From NCBI GenBank assembly GCA_910585535.1, contig CAJUFK010000009.1, positions 1 to 52,128 of the forward strand: a DNA stretch of 52,128 nt, read 5' to 3'. Made by a program: the position numbers and the translations under genes. How positions within the stretch are numbered: position 1 is the first letter of the stretch; each line of letters opens with the position of its first letter. Shown here in pieces: positions 7,183 through 15,329 of the stretch. Under the pieces are notes generated by a model. That model was not told the origin of the DNA. It did not search any database and saw only the letters and a program-made list of their open reading frames with translations. Source of the stretch: an uncultured Angelakisella sp. (GTDB lineage Bacteria; Bacillota; Clostridia; Oscillospirales; Ruminococcaceae).

Positions 7183-7878
7183 TTGTTAAGGGAGCTGAAG
7201 CAGCAGGTGCTGGAGGCCAATCTCCTCCTGCCGAAGCACGGCCTGGTGACCTTCACCTGGGGGAACGTCTCCGGGGTGGATCGGGAGCGGGGCCTTATGG
7301 TCATCAAGCCCTCCGGGGTGGAGTACGGCGGTATGACTGCCGACGATATGGTGGTGGTAGACCTTACAACCGGTGCGCGGGTGGAAGGGAAGTGGAAGCC
7401 CTCCAGCGACACCGACACCCACCTGGCCCTTTACCAGGCCTTTCCGGCCCTGGGAGGCATCGTCCACACCCACAGCCGGTGGGCCACCAGCTTCGCCCAA
7501 GCCGGGCGGGGCATTCCCGCCATGGGCACCACCCAGGGGGACACCTTTTACGGCGAGGTCCCCTGTACCCGCAGGATGACCCCGGCCGAAATCGCCGGGA
7601 GATACGAGCTGGAGACGGGGAAGGTCATCATCGAAACCTTCCGGGACCGGGGCATCGACCCGGCCCAGGTGCCGGCGGCGCTGGTCCACAGCCACGGCCC
7701 CTTCGCCTGGGGCCCCGATCCCCAAAGCGCCGTCCACAACGCGGTGGTCCTGGAGGAGGTCGCCTTTATGGACTTCCACGCCCTGGCCCTAAACCCATCC
7801 CAAGGCCCCATGCAGCAGGAGCTGCTGGATAAGCACTACCTAAGAAAGCACGGCCCCGGAGCCTACTACGGCCAGTAG
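7183..7878 (+). CDS. L-ribulose-5-phosphate 4-epimerase-like class II aldolase
   Basis: 231 residues from TTG 7183, exactly the length of E. coli AraD and aligning with its first residues (MLRELKQQVLEAN here). AAAGGG at 7167-7172 is well spaced for this TTG, but too close to a GTG at 7174 in the same frame. The class II aldolase/epimerase fold is clear: TWGNVSGVD, IKPSGVEYG, the zinc-binding VHTHS and the later LVHSHGPF histidine. AraD interconverts L-ribulose-5-phosphate and D-xylulose-5-phosphate; related enzymes act on other phosphorylated sugars, so the exact substrate is open. It is probably transcribed with the dehydrogenase gene 283 nt downstream. Confidence 0.88.
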   Translation: MLRELKQQVLEANLLLPKHGLVTFTWGNVSGVDRERGLMVIKPSGVEYGGMTADDMVVVDLTTGARVEGKWKPSSDTDTHLALYQAFPALGGIVHTHSRWATSFAQAGRGIPAMGTTQGDTFYGEVPCTRRMTPAEIAGRYELETGKVIIETFRDRGIDPAQVPAALVHSHGPFAWGPDPQSAVHNAVVLEEVAFMDFHALALNPSQGPMQQELLDKHYLRKHGPGAYYGQ

Positions 7879-7905
7879 ACCCTCTTCGGCAGTCTGCGGT
7901 GGTCC

Positions 7906-8105
7906 TGCCTGGAGTCTAAACGGCATCTCGCCCGAAGTACAAAACCGCTTCCCGCAGCCTGGCAAGGGGCGTTGCCGCCTCTCGCCTTCTACTGCTTGCG
8001 ACTCCAGGCACAACCTAAGTCCCGGCACAACCCTTAGGCGCGGAGCGCCGGGGAGGGTCTGCCAGTGGGCGCCAGCCCACCGCGGAGCGCCGGGGAGGAT
8101 CTGCC
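7906..8105. repeat. Structured intergenic element with inverted and direct repeats
   Basis: No open frame is credible in 7879-8161. TGCCTGGAGTC (7906-7916) is mirrored by GACTCCAGGCA (8000-8010), a perfect 11-bp pair enclosing 83 nt. Further right, CGGAGCGCCGGGGAGG followed by TCTGCC one base later occurs twice about 42 bp apart (around 8041-8063 and 8083-8105). It may be a mobile intergenic repeat or a structured RNA; I recognise neither. Confidence 0.5.
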
Positions 8106-8161
8106 TGCGGCCGCTTGGCCGCCGCTCTTCAAATCTGATTCTGATAAGGAGGTCCTTTATT

Positions 8162-9418
8162 ATGATTATCGACAGTAAAAAGTATAATGGCCCCTGCTCC
8201 TGTGGCCGTTCCCACGAAATGGCTACCCAATTAGCCGTCATTCAACCCGGCTGTCTCAAAAATTTTGACCAGTACCTGAATGATGCCGGCCTCACCGGGA
8301 AACGCGCCGCCATCTATGACCAAAATACCTACCACGCAAAAAACCTTGTCCGCCCCCAAACTGCCCAGGAAATCATCCTGAACCCGGAAAACCTCCATGC
8401 CAATGAATCCGCTACCTCCACCGTCCTCTCCCAATTGGACCCCGACGTGCAGATCCTCGTCGCCGTGGGCAGCGGCACCATCCATGACATTACCCGCTTC
8501 TGCGCCAAGGAACGCGGCATTCCCTTCGTCGCCTGCCCCACTGCCGCCAGCGTGGACGGCTTCTGCTCCACCGTCTCCGCCATGACCTGGGGCGGCTTCA
8601 AAAAAACCCTCCCTGGCGTCGCCCCCATCTTGGTCCTGGCCGACATCGACGTTATTAAGGAGGCGCCCCCGGCCCTGGCCCTCAGCGGCGTGGGGGATGT
8701 CCTGGGCAAGTATACCGCCCTGGCCGACTGGAAAATCGCCCATGCCCTCACCGGGGAATTTCTCTGCCCGGAGATCGAAGCCCTTACCCGCAAAGCGGTG
8801 GAGGAGGTCTATACCAGCTGCCGCCAAATCGCCTCCGGCTCCCCTGCCGCCTTTGAACGCCTCACCTGCGGCCTCCTCCTCTCCGGCCTGGCCATGCAGA
8901 TGATGGGCAACTCCCGTCCCGCTTCCGGCGCGGAACACCATATCTCCCATATCATCGAGATGGAGCCTGAAACCCTGGGGATCCACTCCTCCGCGCTCCA
9001 TGGGGAAAAGGTGGGGGTGGGCACCGCCCTGGCCTCCGGCGTCTACCATAAGCTGGCGGAGACCGCCGACATCACCCCCTTGGTCAAGGAGTATCCCCCC
9101 ATCACCGACGCCCTGATCCGGGAGTCCTACGGGGACCGCCTCTTTGATTCCATCGCCCAGGAAAACCGGACGGACTGCATGGCCGCCGTCACCCCCCAGC
9201 TTTTGGCAAAGCAGTGGCCTGCGATCCGGGAGATCATCGCCCAAATCCCCACCCGGGAGGAGCTGGAAGCCCTCTACCGGGAAATCGGGGCCAAAACCAC
9301 CCTGGAGGACATCCAGGTGGATCCCGCCCTGCTGCCGAAGCTTTTGGCCTACTCCCCTCTGGTCCGCAACCGTATGACCCTTATGCGGATTCGGAGGATG
9401 ATCGACGCCGCAGACTGA
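8162..9418 (+). CDS. sn-glycerol-1-phosphate dehydrogenase (AraM/EgsA type)
   Basis: 418 residues with AAGGAGG upstream. It belongs to the iron-containing alcohol dehydrogenase superfamily in the AraM/EgsA branch: an N-terminal nucleotide-binding half with VAVGSGTIHDITRF and CPTAASVDGFCS, and a C-terminal metal half with GAEHHISH and SSALHGEKVGVGT supplying histidine ligands. These enzymes make or oxidise sn-glycerol-1-phosphate using NAD(P)H and a divalent metal. In Bacillus subtilis AraM is part of the arabinose operon beside AraD, so the pairing seen here is natural. The N-terminus CSCGRSHEMAT is typical of the bacterial family. A large hairpin follows the stop codon. Confidence 0.9.
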   Translation: MIIDSKKYNGPCSCGRSHEMATQLAVIQPGCLKNFDQYLNDAGLTGKRAAIYDQNTYHAKNLVRPQTAQEIILNPENLHANESATSTVLSQLDPDVQILVAVGSGTIHDITRFCAKERGIPFVACPTAASVDGFCSTVSAMTWGGFKKTLPGVAPILVLADIDVIKEAPPALALSGVGDVLGKYTALADWKIAHALTGEFLCPEIEALTRKAVEEVYTSCRQIASGSPAAFERLTCGLLLSGLAMQMMGNSRPASGAEHHISHIIEMEPETLGIHSSALHGEKVGVGTALASGVYHKLAETADITPLVKEYPPITDALIRESYGDRLFDSIAQENRTDCMAAVTPQLLAKQWPAIREIIAQIPTREELEALYREIGAKTTLEDIQVDPALLPKLLAYSPLVRNRMTLMRIRRMIDAAD

Positions 9419-9431
9419 CCCCCAAAAGAAC

Positions 9432-9498
9432 AGCAGCCGGTTTGGACATGGCACCCTTTTGCCCCTGGGCAGAAGATGCCTTGTACAGACCGGCTGCT
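9432..9498. terminator. Large branched hairpin between convergent genes
   Basis: AGCAGCCGGT (9432-9441) pairs with ACCGGCTGCT (9489-9498). The enclosed sequence holds a second stem, GGCA with TGCC, and a tight GCCC/GGGC hairpin. It lies between the convergent dehydrogenase gene and the gene at 9527, so it probably ends transcription; the T-rich tail is weak. Confidence 0.5.
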
Positions 9499-9526
9499 CT
9501 TGTTCCTGATCCAGACGGCGTTCCCC

Positions 9527-9901
9527 CTACAGGAAACCCTTTTTCCAGGAGTGCTTCGGCGGCTTTGTCTCCTTTTCCAGCGCCGCCCAAAGATCCAGTA
9601 CCGCCCGTACCGGAGCCGGCGGCGTCTCCAGCAGCAGCGCCGCCTCCTTTTGGACCCTTTGCAGGGGAGAAAGATCCACCGCCACCCTTCGCCCCAGAAT
9701 GGTCAGGCGGACCTCATCCCCTGCCGCCTGGCTCTCCCAAAGGGGCGGGGAATGATTGATGGTCACCGCCCGGATCTGCCGGTCTACCTTCACCAGCCCC
9801 ATCCAGCAGCAGACCATCCCCGCCAGCAGAATCGCCGCAGCAGGGCCCGGGCCCCGCTTTTTCCGGGAGGCCGCCCCGCTTTTCTGTTTCCTTTTGGGCA
9901 A
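9527..9901 (-). CDS. Small basic single-pass membrane protein beside spoIIP
   Basis: 124 residues from a TTG start with a G-rich ribosome site. A strongly basic N-terminus (KRKQKSGAASRKKRG) is followed by one membrane helix (AAAILLAGMVCCWMGLV), then an external or spore-side domain. I do not recognise the family. It begins 14 nt after the spoIIP stop codon in the same direction, so it is co-transcribed with spoIIP and may be a sporulation accessory protein. That role rests only on position. Confidence 0.6.
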   Translation of the reverse strand: MPKRKQKSGAASRKKRGPGPAAAILLAGMVCCWMGLVKVDRQIRAVTINHSPPLWESQAAGDEVRLTILGRRVAVDLSPLQRVQKEAALLLETPPAPVRAVLDLWAALEKETKPPKHSWKKGFL

Positions 9902-9915
9902 GAAGCCCCCTCCCC

Positions 9916-11130
9916 TCAGTCCCGTGCCCCCAGGAGATACTCCCCCAGGATGGGGGCCACCAGGCGGGCGGTGTATTTTGCCTCCTCCAGGGTGTTGCCG
10001 TTGGTCCCGAACTCGAAGAGAAGGGAATCCGGCGTCATCCAGAGGTTGTAGTTGCGGTAGCAGAAGAACACAGGCCGCATCAAGCCGGGGTACCGTTCCT
10101 CCACCGCGGAGGTAAACCCGGCGGCAAACCGGAAGTTTTCCTTCCAGCCCGGCACCCCCACCGAACCGTCGTCGCAGGGGGCAATGACCATCAGCTGGGC
10201 AGCCTTGTGCCCCGCCACCTCCTGGACCACCTTAATGGTGGAGCCGTCATCGTACAGCACCGCATCCCGGTGGACGTCGATGGCCACCTTGATGGAAGGG
10301 TACTTCTCCAGGTAGTCCTTGATGGTGGCGGCGCTGCGGTCGTAGGCCCCGTTATAGGCGGGGTAGTCGTGCTGGGTCTCGTCGTGGAGGACCTGGATCC
10401 CCATGGCCCGAAGCCCCTGGGCCAGCTCCTCCCCCACGGCGGCCATATTGGCAGTATTGTCCTGGCTGCGCCAATTATTCCTGCTGTCGTACACCTCCCC
10501 ATCCCACTCCTCGTAGCTTTCGGTGGTGTGGGTGTGGTAGATCAGCACCTGGGGCTCCGGCCCTTTCTCCAGCAGAACGGCGGCTGGCTCCTCCAGCACC
10601 TGGTCGATCTCTGCCGGCTCCAGCTTGGTATAGTTGCGGATCCACCCCTGCCGGTACCGGCAAAAGGCGGAGTTCTCCTCCTCCCCTGTCATGTTCACCG
10701 TCTGGAGAACGGCCTGGTACTGCTCCGGGATCTCCGGGGGCTCCCCCTCCTGGGGCGGCGGCAGAAGATCCTCCGGGGGCTGGTCCAAGGCGGAGGCGGC
10801 TGATTCCGGCTCCTCCAGCAGCCCCGGAGAGACCTCCCCGGGGCGGAACACCTCCGGCGGAGGAAGGGAGGAGGCCGGCGCTTCCGGCTCCGGCTGGCTT
10901 TCGGGCAGGACCTCCCCGGCGTACCGCTGGCGAATCGTCTCCAGGGCTCCCCCGGGCATGGAAAAGGCGGCGGAAAGAAGGGTGGCTCGTCCCAGAACGG
11001 CGTCGATGCCGGGAGCGATGGCGGGGTAAGCCAAAAGAAAGGCGCCCGCCCCCAAAAAGGCCGCCAGTCCCCGCCGCCACTGCTTTCCATCCATCCTCCA
11101 GGTCTTCACGATCCCGCCCCCTATCCACAA
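9916..11130 (-). CDS. spoIIP: Stage II sporulation protein P (SpoIIP)
   Basis: 404 residues from TTG 11130 with AGGAGG just upstream; an in-frame GTG at 11106 is an alternative start. After a short basic segment comes one membrane anchor (LAAFLGAGAFLLAYPAI), a long Pro/Glu-rich linker, then the amidase domain: VLIYHTHTTESY, IKVAIDVHRDAV and SLLFEFGTNGNTLEEA carry the zinc-binding His and catalytic Glu residues of the SpoIIP amidase/endopeptidase. In engulfment SpoIIP works with SpoIID and SpoIIM to cut peptidoglycan so the mother-cell membrane can move around the forespore. Its presence marks the host as a spore former. It is co-oriented with the Spo0A-like gene upstream. Confidence 0.93.
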   Translation of the reverse strand: MWIGGGIVKTWRMDGKQWRRGLAAFLGAGAFLLAYPAIAPGIDAVLGRATLLSAAFSMPGGALETIRQRYAGEVLPESQPEPEAPASSLPPPEVFRPGEVSPGLLEEPESAASALDQPPEDLLPPPQEGEPPEIPEQYQAVLQTVNMTGEEENSAFCRYRQGWIRNYTKLEPAEIDQVLEEPAAVLLEKGPEPQVLIYHTHTTESYEEWDGEVYDSRNNWRSQDNTANMAAVGEELAQGLRAMGIQVLHDETQHDYPAYNGAYDRSAATIKDYLEKYPSIKVAIDVHRDAVLYDDGSTIKVVQEVAGHKAAQLMVIAPCDDGSVGVPGWKENFRFAAGFTSAVEERYPGLMRPVFFCYRNYNLWMTPDSLLFEFGTNGNTLEEAKYTARLVAPILGEYLLGARD

Positions 11131-11180
11131 GGTACCTCCTATCTATATGCTGAAAGGGGCCGGGTCATGACGGGGCAGCG

Positions 11181-11732
11181 CTACAACCGCCGCCGCAGGT
11201 AGTCGGCCAGCAGGTCGATAAAGTCCTTGGTCACCGGGCGGACAGGATAGGCCAGACCGAGAAGCTTTTCCAGCTGCTTGTCCCCTCCGTTTTTCCATCC
11301 TGCGATAATGGCCACCCGCATATTCTTCTGCACGCTGTTGACCGTTGCGTTGTAGCATTTCCCCACCAGCGGGTACAGCTCGTCGATGACGTTTAGAAGA
11401 CGGTTTTCGTCCTCCACCGCCAGGTTGATGGCGGTCTCCAGCTGGCGGAAGCCCAGGCAGGTCCCCGGGATCATCAGGTACCGCAGCAGGTCTGCCGCAG
11501 TCACCGCCACCCGGGGCTTCGCCGTCCGGATGGGCTGGGCGCCTTTGGGGCCTTGCCCGGCTTTTTCCGGCAGGGGGATGCTGGCCTCTACCAGCTCTCC
11601 CAGGCTTTGGCCGATGCTGGACTCCACCAATTCTCCAAGGCTGAGGCCGATGGACCGCTCCACCACCTCGCCGAAGCTAGCCTCTTGTTCCAGGGCCTTC
11701 TCTGTCTCTTTTACGGGATCTTTTGTCAGCAT
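11181..11732 (-). CDS. Spo0A C-terminal-like DNA-binding protein without a receiver domain
   Basis: 183 residues with GGAGG 11 nt before the ATG. Residues about 75-183 match the Spo0A effector domain: LLRYLMIPGTCLGFRQLETA aligns with the Spo0A IIHEIGVPAHIKGY region, then ELYPLVGKCYNAT, the HTH, and DFIDLLADYLRRR at the end. The phospho-receiver domain is absent. Instead the N-terminus has three 12-residue repeats at 19-54 (SFGEVVERSIGL, SLGELVESSIGQ, SLGELVEASIPL). The recognition helix (NSVQKNMRVAI) differs from the Spo0A SRVERAIRHAI, so the target site may differ. It lies directly upstream of spoIIP, so a sporulation role is likely but unproven. Confidence 0.75.
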   Translation of the reverse strand: MLTKDPVKETEKALEQEASFGEVVERSIGLSLGELVESSIGQSLGELVEASIPLPEKAGQGPKGAQPIRTAKPRVAVTAADLLRYLMIPGTCLGFRQLETAINLAVEDENRLLNVIDELYPLVGKCYNATVNSVQKNMRVAIIAGWKNGGDKQLEKLLGLAYPVRPVTKDFIDLLADYLRRRL

Positions 11733-12082
11733 TTTACGTCATACCTCCAACCATGAAAGTCCTATGGGACCGGCTATTATAAGAGTATCGTAAATTCTTC
11801 CGGTTTTGGAAAATATGACTATCGTTGCCGCTTTTGGTCAAAAAATTACCACCGGTCTTGAAAACCCCGGGCCGGGACCGAAGCCGCCGCAGAGCGTCCG
11901 GCTGCGCCCCCGGACATAAAATCTTAAAATAAGGTTTACGCTTATTCAAAATACTCTTCAAATCAAGGTCATATTGGCGGGGTATGATAAAGACACGCCA
12001 AAGGGAAGCCGCCGGAACGGGAATAGGCCAAGGGGCGGCTCACATAGATTTGGGAAGCACGGGAAAACAAAGGAGGATCATC
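11733..12082. other. Divergent intergenic region, Spo0A-like gene to htrA
   Basis: About 350 bp without a credible gene. On the - strand TATAAT (11781-11776) faces the Spo0A-like gene, but no good -35 lies at the right distance, so another sigma factor or an activator is possible. On the + strand TATGAT (11983-11988) is a weak -10 for htrA. An AAAGGAGG ribosome site precedes the htrA ATG at 12083. Confidence 0.4.
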
Positions 12083-13474
12083 ATGTTGGACAATAACCAT
12101 AACCGAAACGAAAACGGCGGCTCCCAGCAGCCCCAGGGAGGCTGGAGCCCCTACCGAAGCGAACAGGGCAGACAGGAGTTCTTCCAGCGGTATGACAGTG
12201 TATTCCGGGAGCCCCAGGGAAATTACCAGGGCAGCTACAGCTCCTCACAGACGCCGCCCCCCTCCTACCAGCCCCAAACCGCCCCCCGGGAGAAAAAGCA
12301 CCGCTCCGGGAAGGGCGCCGCCGCAGGACTTGTGGCAGCCTGTATGGTGGTTTCCATCGCCGGCGGCGCCTTGGGAAGCTACGGGATGAACTACCTCTCC
12401 CAAAAGGAGGGCACCGTCTTTTACCAGGCCGTAAAGGGGAATGAGAACCAGGAACCTTCCGGCGGCGACACCCAGGCCCCCGCCGCCGGCATCCAGGCGG
12501 GATACACCGGCGGGGCCCTCTCGGTAAGTGAAATCGCCGCCCTTGCCTCCCCCTCGGTGGTGGAGATCAGCACCGAGACCGTCAGCCGCAGCAACTTCTT
12601 CGGCCAGTATATCCAAAGCGGCGCCGGAAGCGGGGTCATCTTCTCCGAGGACGGCATCATCATCACCAATGACCACGTGGTGGACAAGGCCAGCAGCATC
12701 ACCGTCCGCACCAAGGACGGCCAGAGCTACGACGCCACCCTCCTGGGCACCGATTCCAAAACCGACATCGCTGTCCTCAAGGTGGAGGCCAGCGGGCTGA
12801 CCCCCGCCATTCTGGGGGATTCCGACAGCCTCTCGGTAGGGGAATACGCCATGGCCATCGGCAATCCCCTGGGGCACCTGGGGGGCACCGTCACCGACGG
12901 GATCATCAGCGCCCTCAGCCGGGAGGTCACCATCAGCGGGGAGAACATGACCCTCCTCCAGACCAACGCGGCCATCAACCCCGGCAACTCCGGCGGCGGG
13001 CTCTTTAACGAGAAGGGGGAGCTCATCGGCATCGTCAACGCCAAATCCTCCCAGACCGGTTCCGACACCAGCATTGAGGGCCTGGGCTTCGCCATCCCCA
13101 TCAACACGGTGAAGAATTCGGTTCAGGAGCTGCTGGACTACGGCTACGTTCGGGGCCGGGCGGCCCTGGGGGTCAGCCTTATCGACATCAGCAGCATGGA
13201 GCAGATGTTCCAGTACCGGGTCAACCGCATGGGGGTCTATGTTCAGGCGGTCACCGAGGGAGGCGCCTCGGAGAAGGCCGGGATGAGGGCCGGGGACAAC
13301 ATCATCTCCATTGGCGACGTAGCGATCTCCAGCATTGACAATATCAAGAGCCAGCTGAACAACTACTCGGTGGGCGATACGGTGCAGATCCAGGTGATCC
13401 GGGACGGCCGGACCATGACCCTCAGCGTGGTGCTGGACGAGTTCAAGCCGGAGACCGCTCAGGCAAAGGACTGA
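12083..13474 (+). CDS. HtrA/DegP-like membrane-anchored serine protease
   Basis: 463 residues from ATG 12083 with AAAGGAGG; the frame is open further upstream but has no ribosome site there. Order: a Gln/Pro/Tyr-rich cytoplasmic N-terminus (1-70), one membrane helix (about 78-98), a trypsin-like protease domain with the triad in TNDHVV (His), DSKTDIAVLK (Asp) and NPGNSGGG (Ser), and a PDZ domain (about 370-455) with GVYVQAVTEGGASEKAG. This is the standard layout of Gram-positive HtrA proteins that degrade misfolded exported proteins at the outer membrane face. It is a single-gene unit; the next transcript is riboswitch-controlled. Confidence 0.93.
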   Translation: MLDNNHNRNENGGSQQPQGGWSPYRSEQGRQEFFQRYDSVFREPQGNYQGSYSSSQTPPPSYQPQTAPREKKHRSGKGAAAGLVAACMVVSIAGGALGSYGMNYLSQKEGTVFYQAVKGNENQEPSGGDTQAPAAGIQAGYTGGALSVSEIAALASPSVVEISTETVSRSNFFGQYIQSGAGSGVIFSEDGIIITNDHVVDKASSITVRTKDGQSYDATLLGTDSKTDIAVLKVEASGLTPAILGDSDSLSVGEYAMAIGNPLGHLGGTVTDGIISALSREVTISGENMTLLQTNAAINPGNSGGGLFNEKGELIGIVNAKSSQTGSDTSIEGLGFAIPINTVKNSVQELLDYGYVRGRAALGVSLIDISSMEQMFQYRVNRMGVYVQAVTEGGASEKAGMRAGDNIISIGDVAISSIDNIKSQLNNYSVGDTVQIQVIRDGRTMTLSVVLDEFKPETAQAKD

Positions 13475-13539
13475 CCCCGGACAGCTGCCTGGGGCGGCAA
13501 AAATGACACCCTCTCCTCCTCATGTCCGGCACGGCCCCC

Positions 13540-13569
13540 CAGCCGCCGTACCCTCGGGTGCGGCGGCTG
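13540..13569. repeat. Strong hairpin after htrA
   Basis: CAGCCGCCGTACC (13540-13552) pairs with GGTGCGGCGGCTG (13557-13569) with one mismatch. No T-run follows. A second stem, CCTGCCGGG (13617-13625) with CCCGGCAGG (13641-13649), lies downstream. Confidence 0.5.
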
Positions 13570-13662
13570 AGGGGGAGGTGCCAAGAGGGCCGGAATCACA
13601 AAAATTCAATTCTCTACCTGCCGGGTGGACGGAATACCGGCCCGGCAGGCGGGAAAACCAAA

Positions 13663-13690
13663 CCTCCGCCATTGCAGGGGGCGTTTTTTT
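13663..13690 (+). terminator. Possible htrA terminator
   Basis: A short imperfect GC-rich stem (CCGCC with GGCG) is followed by seven T at 13684-13690. The stem is weak, but the T-run is the best end point for the htrA transcript before the next promoter. Confidence 0.4.
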
Positions 13691-13715
13691 ATTTCCGGCG
13701 ATCTGTCTGCAAACC

Positions 13716-13744
13716 TTGTATTCCTTTCCCTCTTGTGGTATCCT
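13716..13744 (+). promoter_or_regulatory. Promoter upstream of the cobalamin riboswitch
   Basis: TTGTAT (13716-13721), 17-nt spacer, TATCCT (13739-13744). The hexamers are moderate matches, and the placement just before the riboswitch supports it. Confidence 0.55.
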
Positions 13745-13762
13745 TAGAAAAAAGAATCCCTT

Positions 13763-13959
13763 CGCAGAAGTGCGTCCGGCCCGGGGCCGCCCTGGGCCGG
13801 CAGGAAAGTCAGGTGCGACGCCTGCGCGGTCCCGCCGCTGTATGCGCCGGGGACTCCCTTCCGGGGTGTCCCAAGGTCCTCTTCCTCCATGCCATTGTTC
13901 CCCTTTGGGGGCCGAGAAGGCGAAGAGGACTGGCGCGAGCCAGAAAGCCTGCTTTTGCG
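13763..13959 (+). ncRNA. Cobalamin riboswitch
   Basis: The closing stem CGCAGAAG (13763-13770) pairs with CTTTTGCG (13952-13959). Inside are the conserved core (GGAAAGTCAGGTGCGAC, then GCGGTCCCGCCGCTGTA) and the B12 box AGCCAGAAAGCCTGC (13938-13952). It senses adenosyl- or other cobalamins. With the terminator at 14102-14150 it should switch off the downstream ABC transporter when B12 is plentiful. One long frame runs open through this RNA by chance and is not a gene. Confidence 0.88.
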
Positions 13960-14101
13960 TGTTTCCCTGTTCCTCCGCGTGGAAACGGACGGGACCGGGG
14001 CCGCCGGGATCTCCTGCGGTACCGCCTTCTCCGTGCCCCCTTGGGCCCGGGGCTTTCGGCCCGTACCGGAGATCCCTGACGGCGTGGTGGGCTGAATCCG
14101 G

Positions 14102-14150
14102 AGCCCGTCGCTCTCTCCTCCCCCAGGGAGGAAGGGCGGCGGGCTTTTTT
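14102..14150 (+). terminator. Riboswitch-linked terminator
   Basis: AGCCCG (14102-14107) closes on CGGGCT (14140-14145) around a second CCTCCC/GGGAGG hairpin, and the T-run spans 14145-14150. It lies between the riboswitch and the first gene, as expected for transcription attenuation. The matching anti-terminator was not worked out. Confidence 0.75.
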
Positions 14151-14210
14151 GCCGGCTCCGCCGGGTTGGGGAACGGGTTTCTTTTGCAAAAAAGAAAAGA
14201 GGTATCTCAA

Positions 14211-15329
14211 ATGTTCTGTAAGAAACTGATTTCCCTGTTCCTGGCCGCAGTTCTGACCCTCTCCCTCTGTGCCTGCGGAGGAGAACAGCCCCCCGCCTCT
14301 CCCGCTCCCCCTTCCGCTTCGGAAAACCCGGCTCCGGAGGCCCCCGCCACCATCCTCTTAACCGATAACGTGGGCCGGGAGGTGGAACTCCCCTATCCTG
14401 TGGAACGATGCGCTGTGGCCCTGCGGTACACCAATGAACTGATCCGGGCCTGCGGGGCCATTGATAAGGTGGTTGCCGTGGATCTGAACACCGCCCAGGA
14501 CCGGGACTACTGGGGGATGTTCGACCCGGAGCAGGTCATCGGCAAAAGCCAGCGGGAGCTGGACTACGAACAGATTGTATCTTTGGCCCCCCAAGTGGTC
14601 ATCCTGCCCTCCAATGGCGCCTGGCAGGAGGCGGAGGAAAAGCTTGCCCCCTTTGGCATCAAGGTTTTTGTCATCTCTGGGTACGACACCATGGATTTTG
14701 AGAACCAGTGCGCCAACATCGGAAAAATGTTTGCCGTGGAGGAGGCCGCCCAGAAGTTCTGCTCCTATTTTACCGAAAAGTTGGACTACATCAACCAGCA
14801 GCTGGAGGGGGTGGAGCCCCGGACCTACTACTATGAGGGGAACACGGACTACACCTCCACCCTTCCCGGGGATTACTTTTACGATATGTTCCAGCTGGCC
14901 CACGGGAAAAATATCTTTGCCGGGGACGCCGCTAGCGTCAGCATCAACGAGGTGGACCCGGAAGAGATCCTGAAGCGGAAGCCCGACGTCATCTTTAAGG
15001 TTATCACCCCCGACGCCGCCCGAACCGGCACCGGCCTTTACGCCCCGCCGGAAAAGGAGCAGTTCGTCGAAAGTCTCCAAAAGCTCGTCTCCCGCCCTGC
15101 CTGGGAGGAGATCCCGGCTGTGCAGAACGGCGATGTCTACTTTATGACCCAGTTCAGCCACGGCGGAGCCTGCAAGCTGGTGGGAACAATCTACGCCGCC
15201 AAGTGCCTCTACCCTGACCTTCTTCCCGATCTGGACCCTGACGAGGTGTTCCGAACCTGGCTGGAGGACTTCCAGGGCTTCCGGAACGTTGACGGCCACT
15301 TCTACGCCGCCGGGGAGCTGGCAGGATGA
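14211..15329 (+). CDS. Cobalamin-type ABC transporter substrate-binding lipoprotein
   Basis: 372 residues from ATG 14211 with an AGAGGT site. The lipoprotein signal ends in LSLCAC, lipid-bearing Cys22. The mature part is a class III binding protein (PF01497): ILLTDNVGREVELPYPVERCAV at the N-terminal lobe, IVSLAPQVVILPS, and a long linking helix to the C-terminal lobe. Members bind cobalamin, haem or ferric siderophores outside the cell. The upstream cobalamin riboswitch makes B12 or a cobinamide the likely ligand, as with BtuF. The stop codon overlaps the permease start (ATGA). Confidence 0.88.
   Translation: MFCKKLISLFLAAVLTLSLCACGGEQPPASPAPPSASENPAPEAPATILLTDNVGREVELPYPVERCAVALRYTNELIRACGAIDKVVAVDLNTAQDRDYWGMFDPEQVIGKSQRELDYEQIVSLAPQVVILPSNGAWQEAEEKLAPFGIKVFVISGYDTMDFENQCANIGKMFAVEEAAQKFCSYFTEKLDYINQQLEGVEPRTYYYEGNTDYTSTLPGDYFYDMFQLAHGKNIFAGDAASVSINEVDPEEILKRKPDVIFKVITPDAARTGTGLYAPPEKEQFVESLQKLVSRPAWEEIPAVQNGDVYFMTQFSHGGACKLVGTIYAAKCLYPDLLPDLDPDEVFRTWLEDFQGFRNVDGHFYAAGELAG

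Noticed and set aside
8231..9454. 407-codon antisense frame over the glycerol-1-phosphate dehydrogenase gene
   Set aside because: Gly/Asp/His-rich shadow. The sense strand is a complete known enzyme.
11984..12082. Longer N-terminus for HtrA
   Set aside because: No ribosome site there; ATG 12083 has AAAGGAGG.
13503..14210. In-frame N-terminal extension of the B12-binding lipoprotein
   Set aside because: The stretch contains the cobalamin riboswitch and terminator. The true start at 14211 has a ribosome site and a lipoprotein signal.
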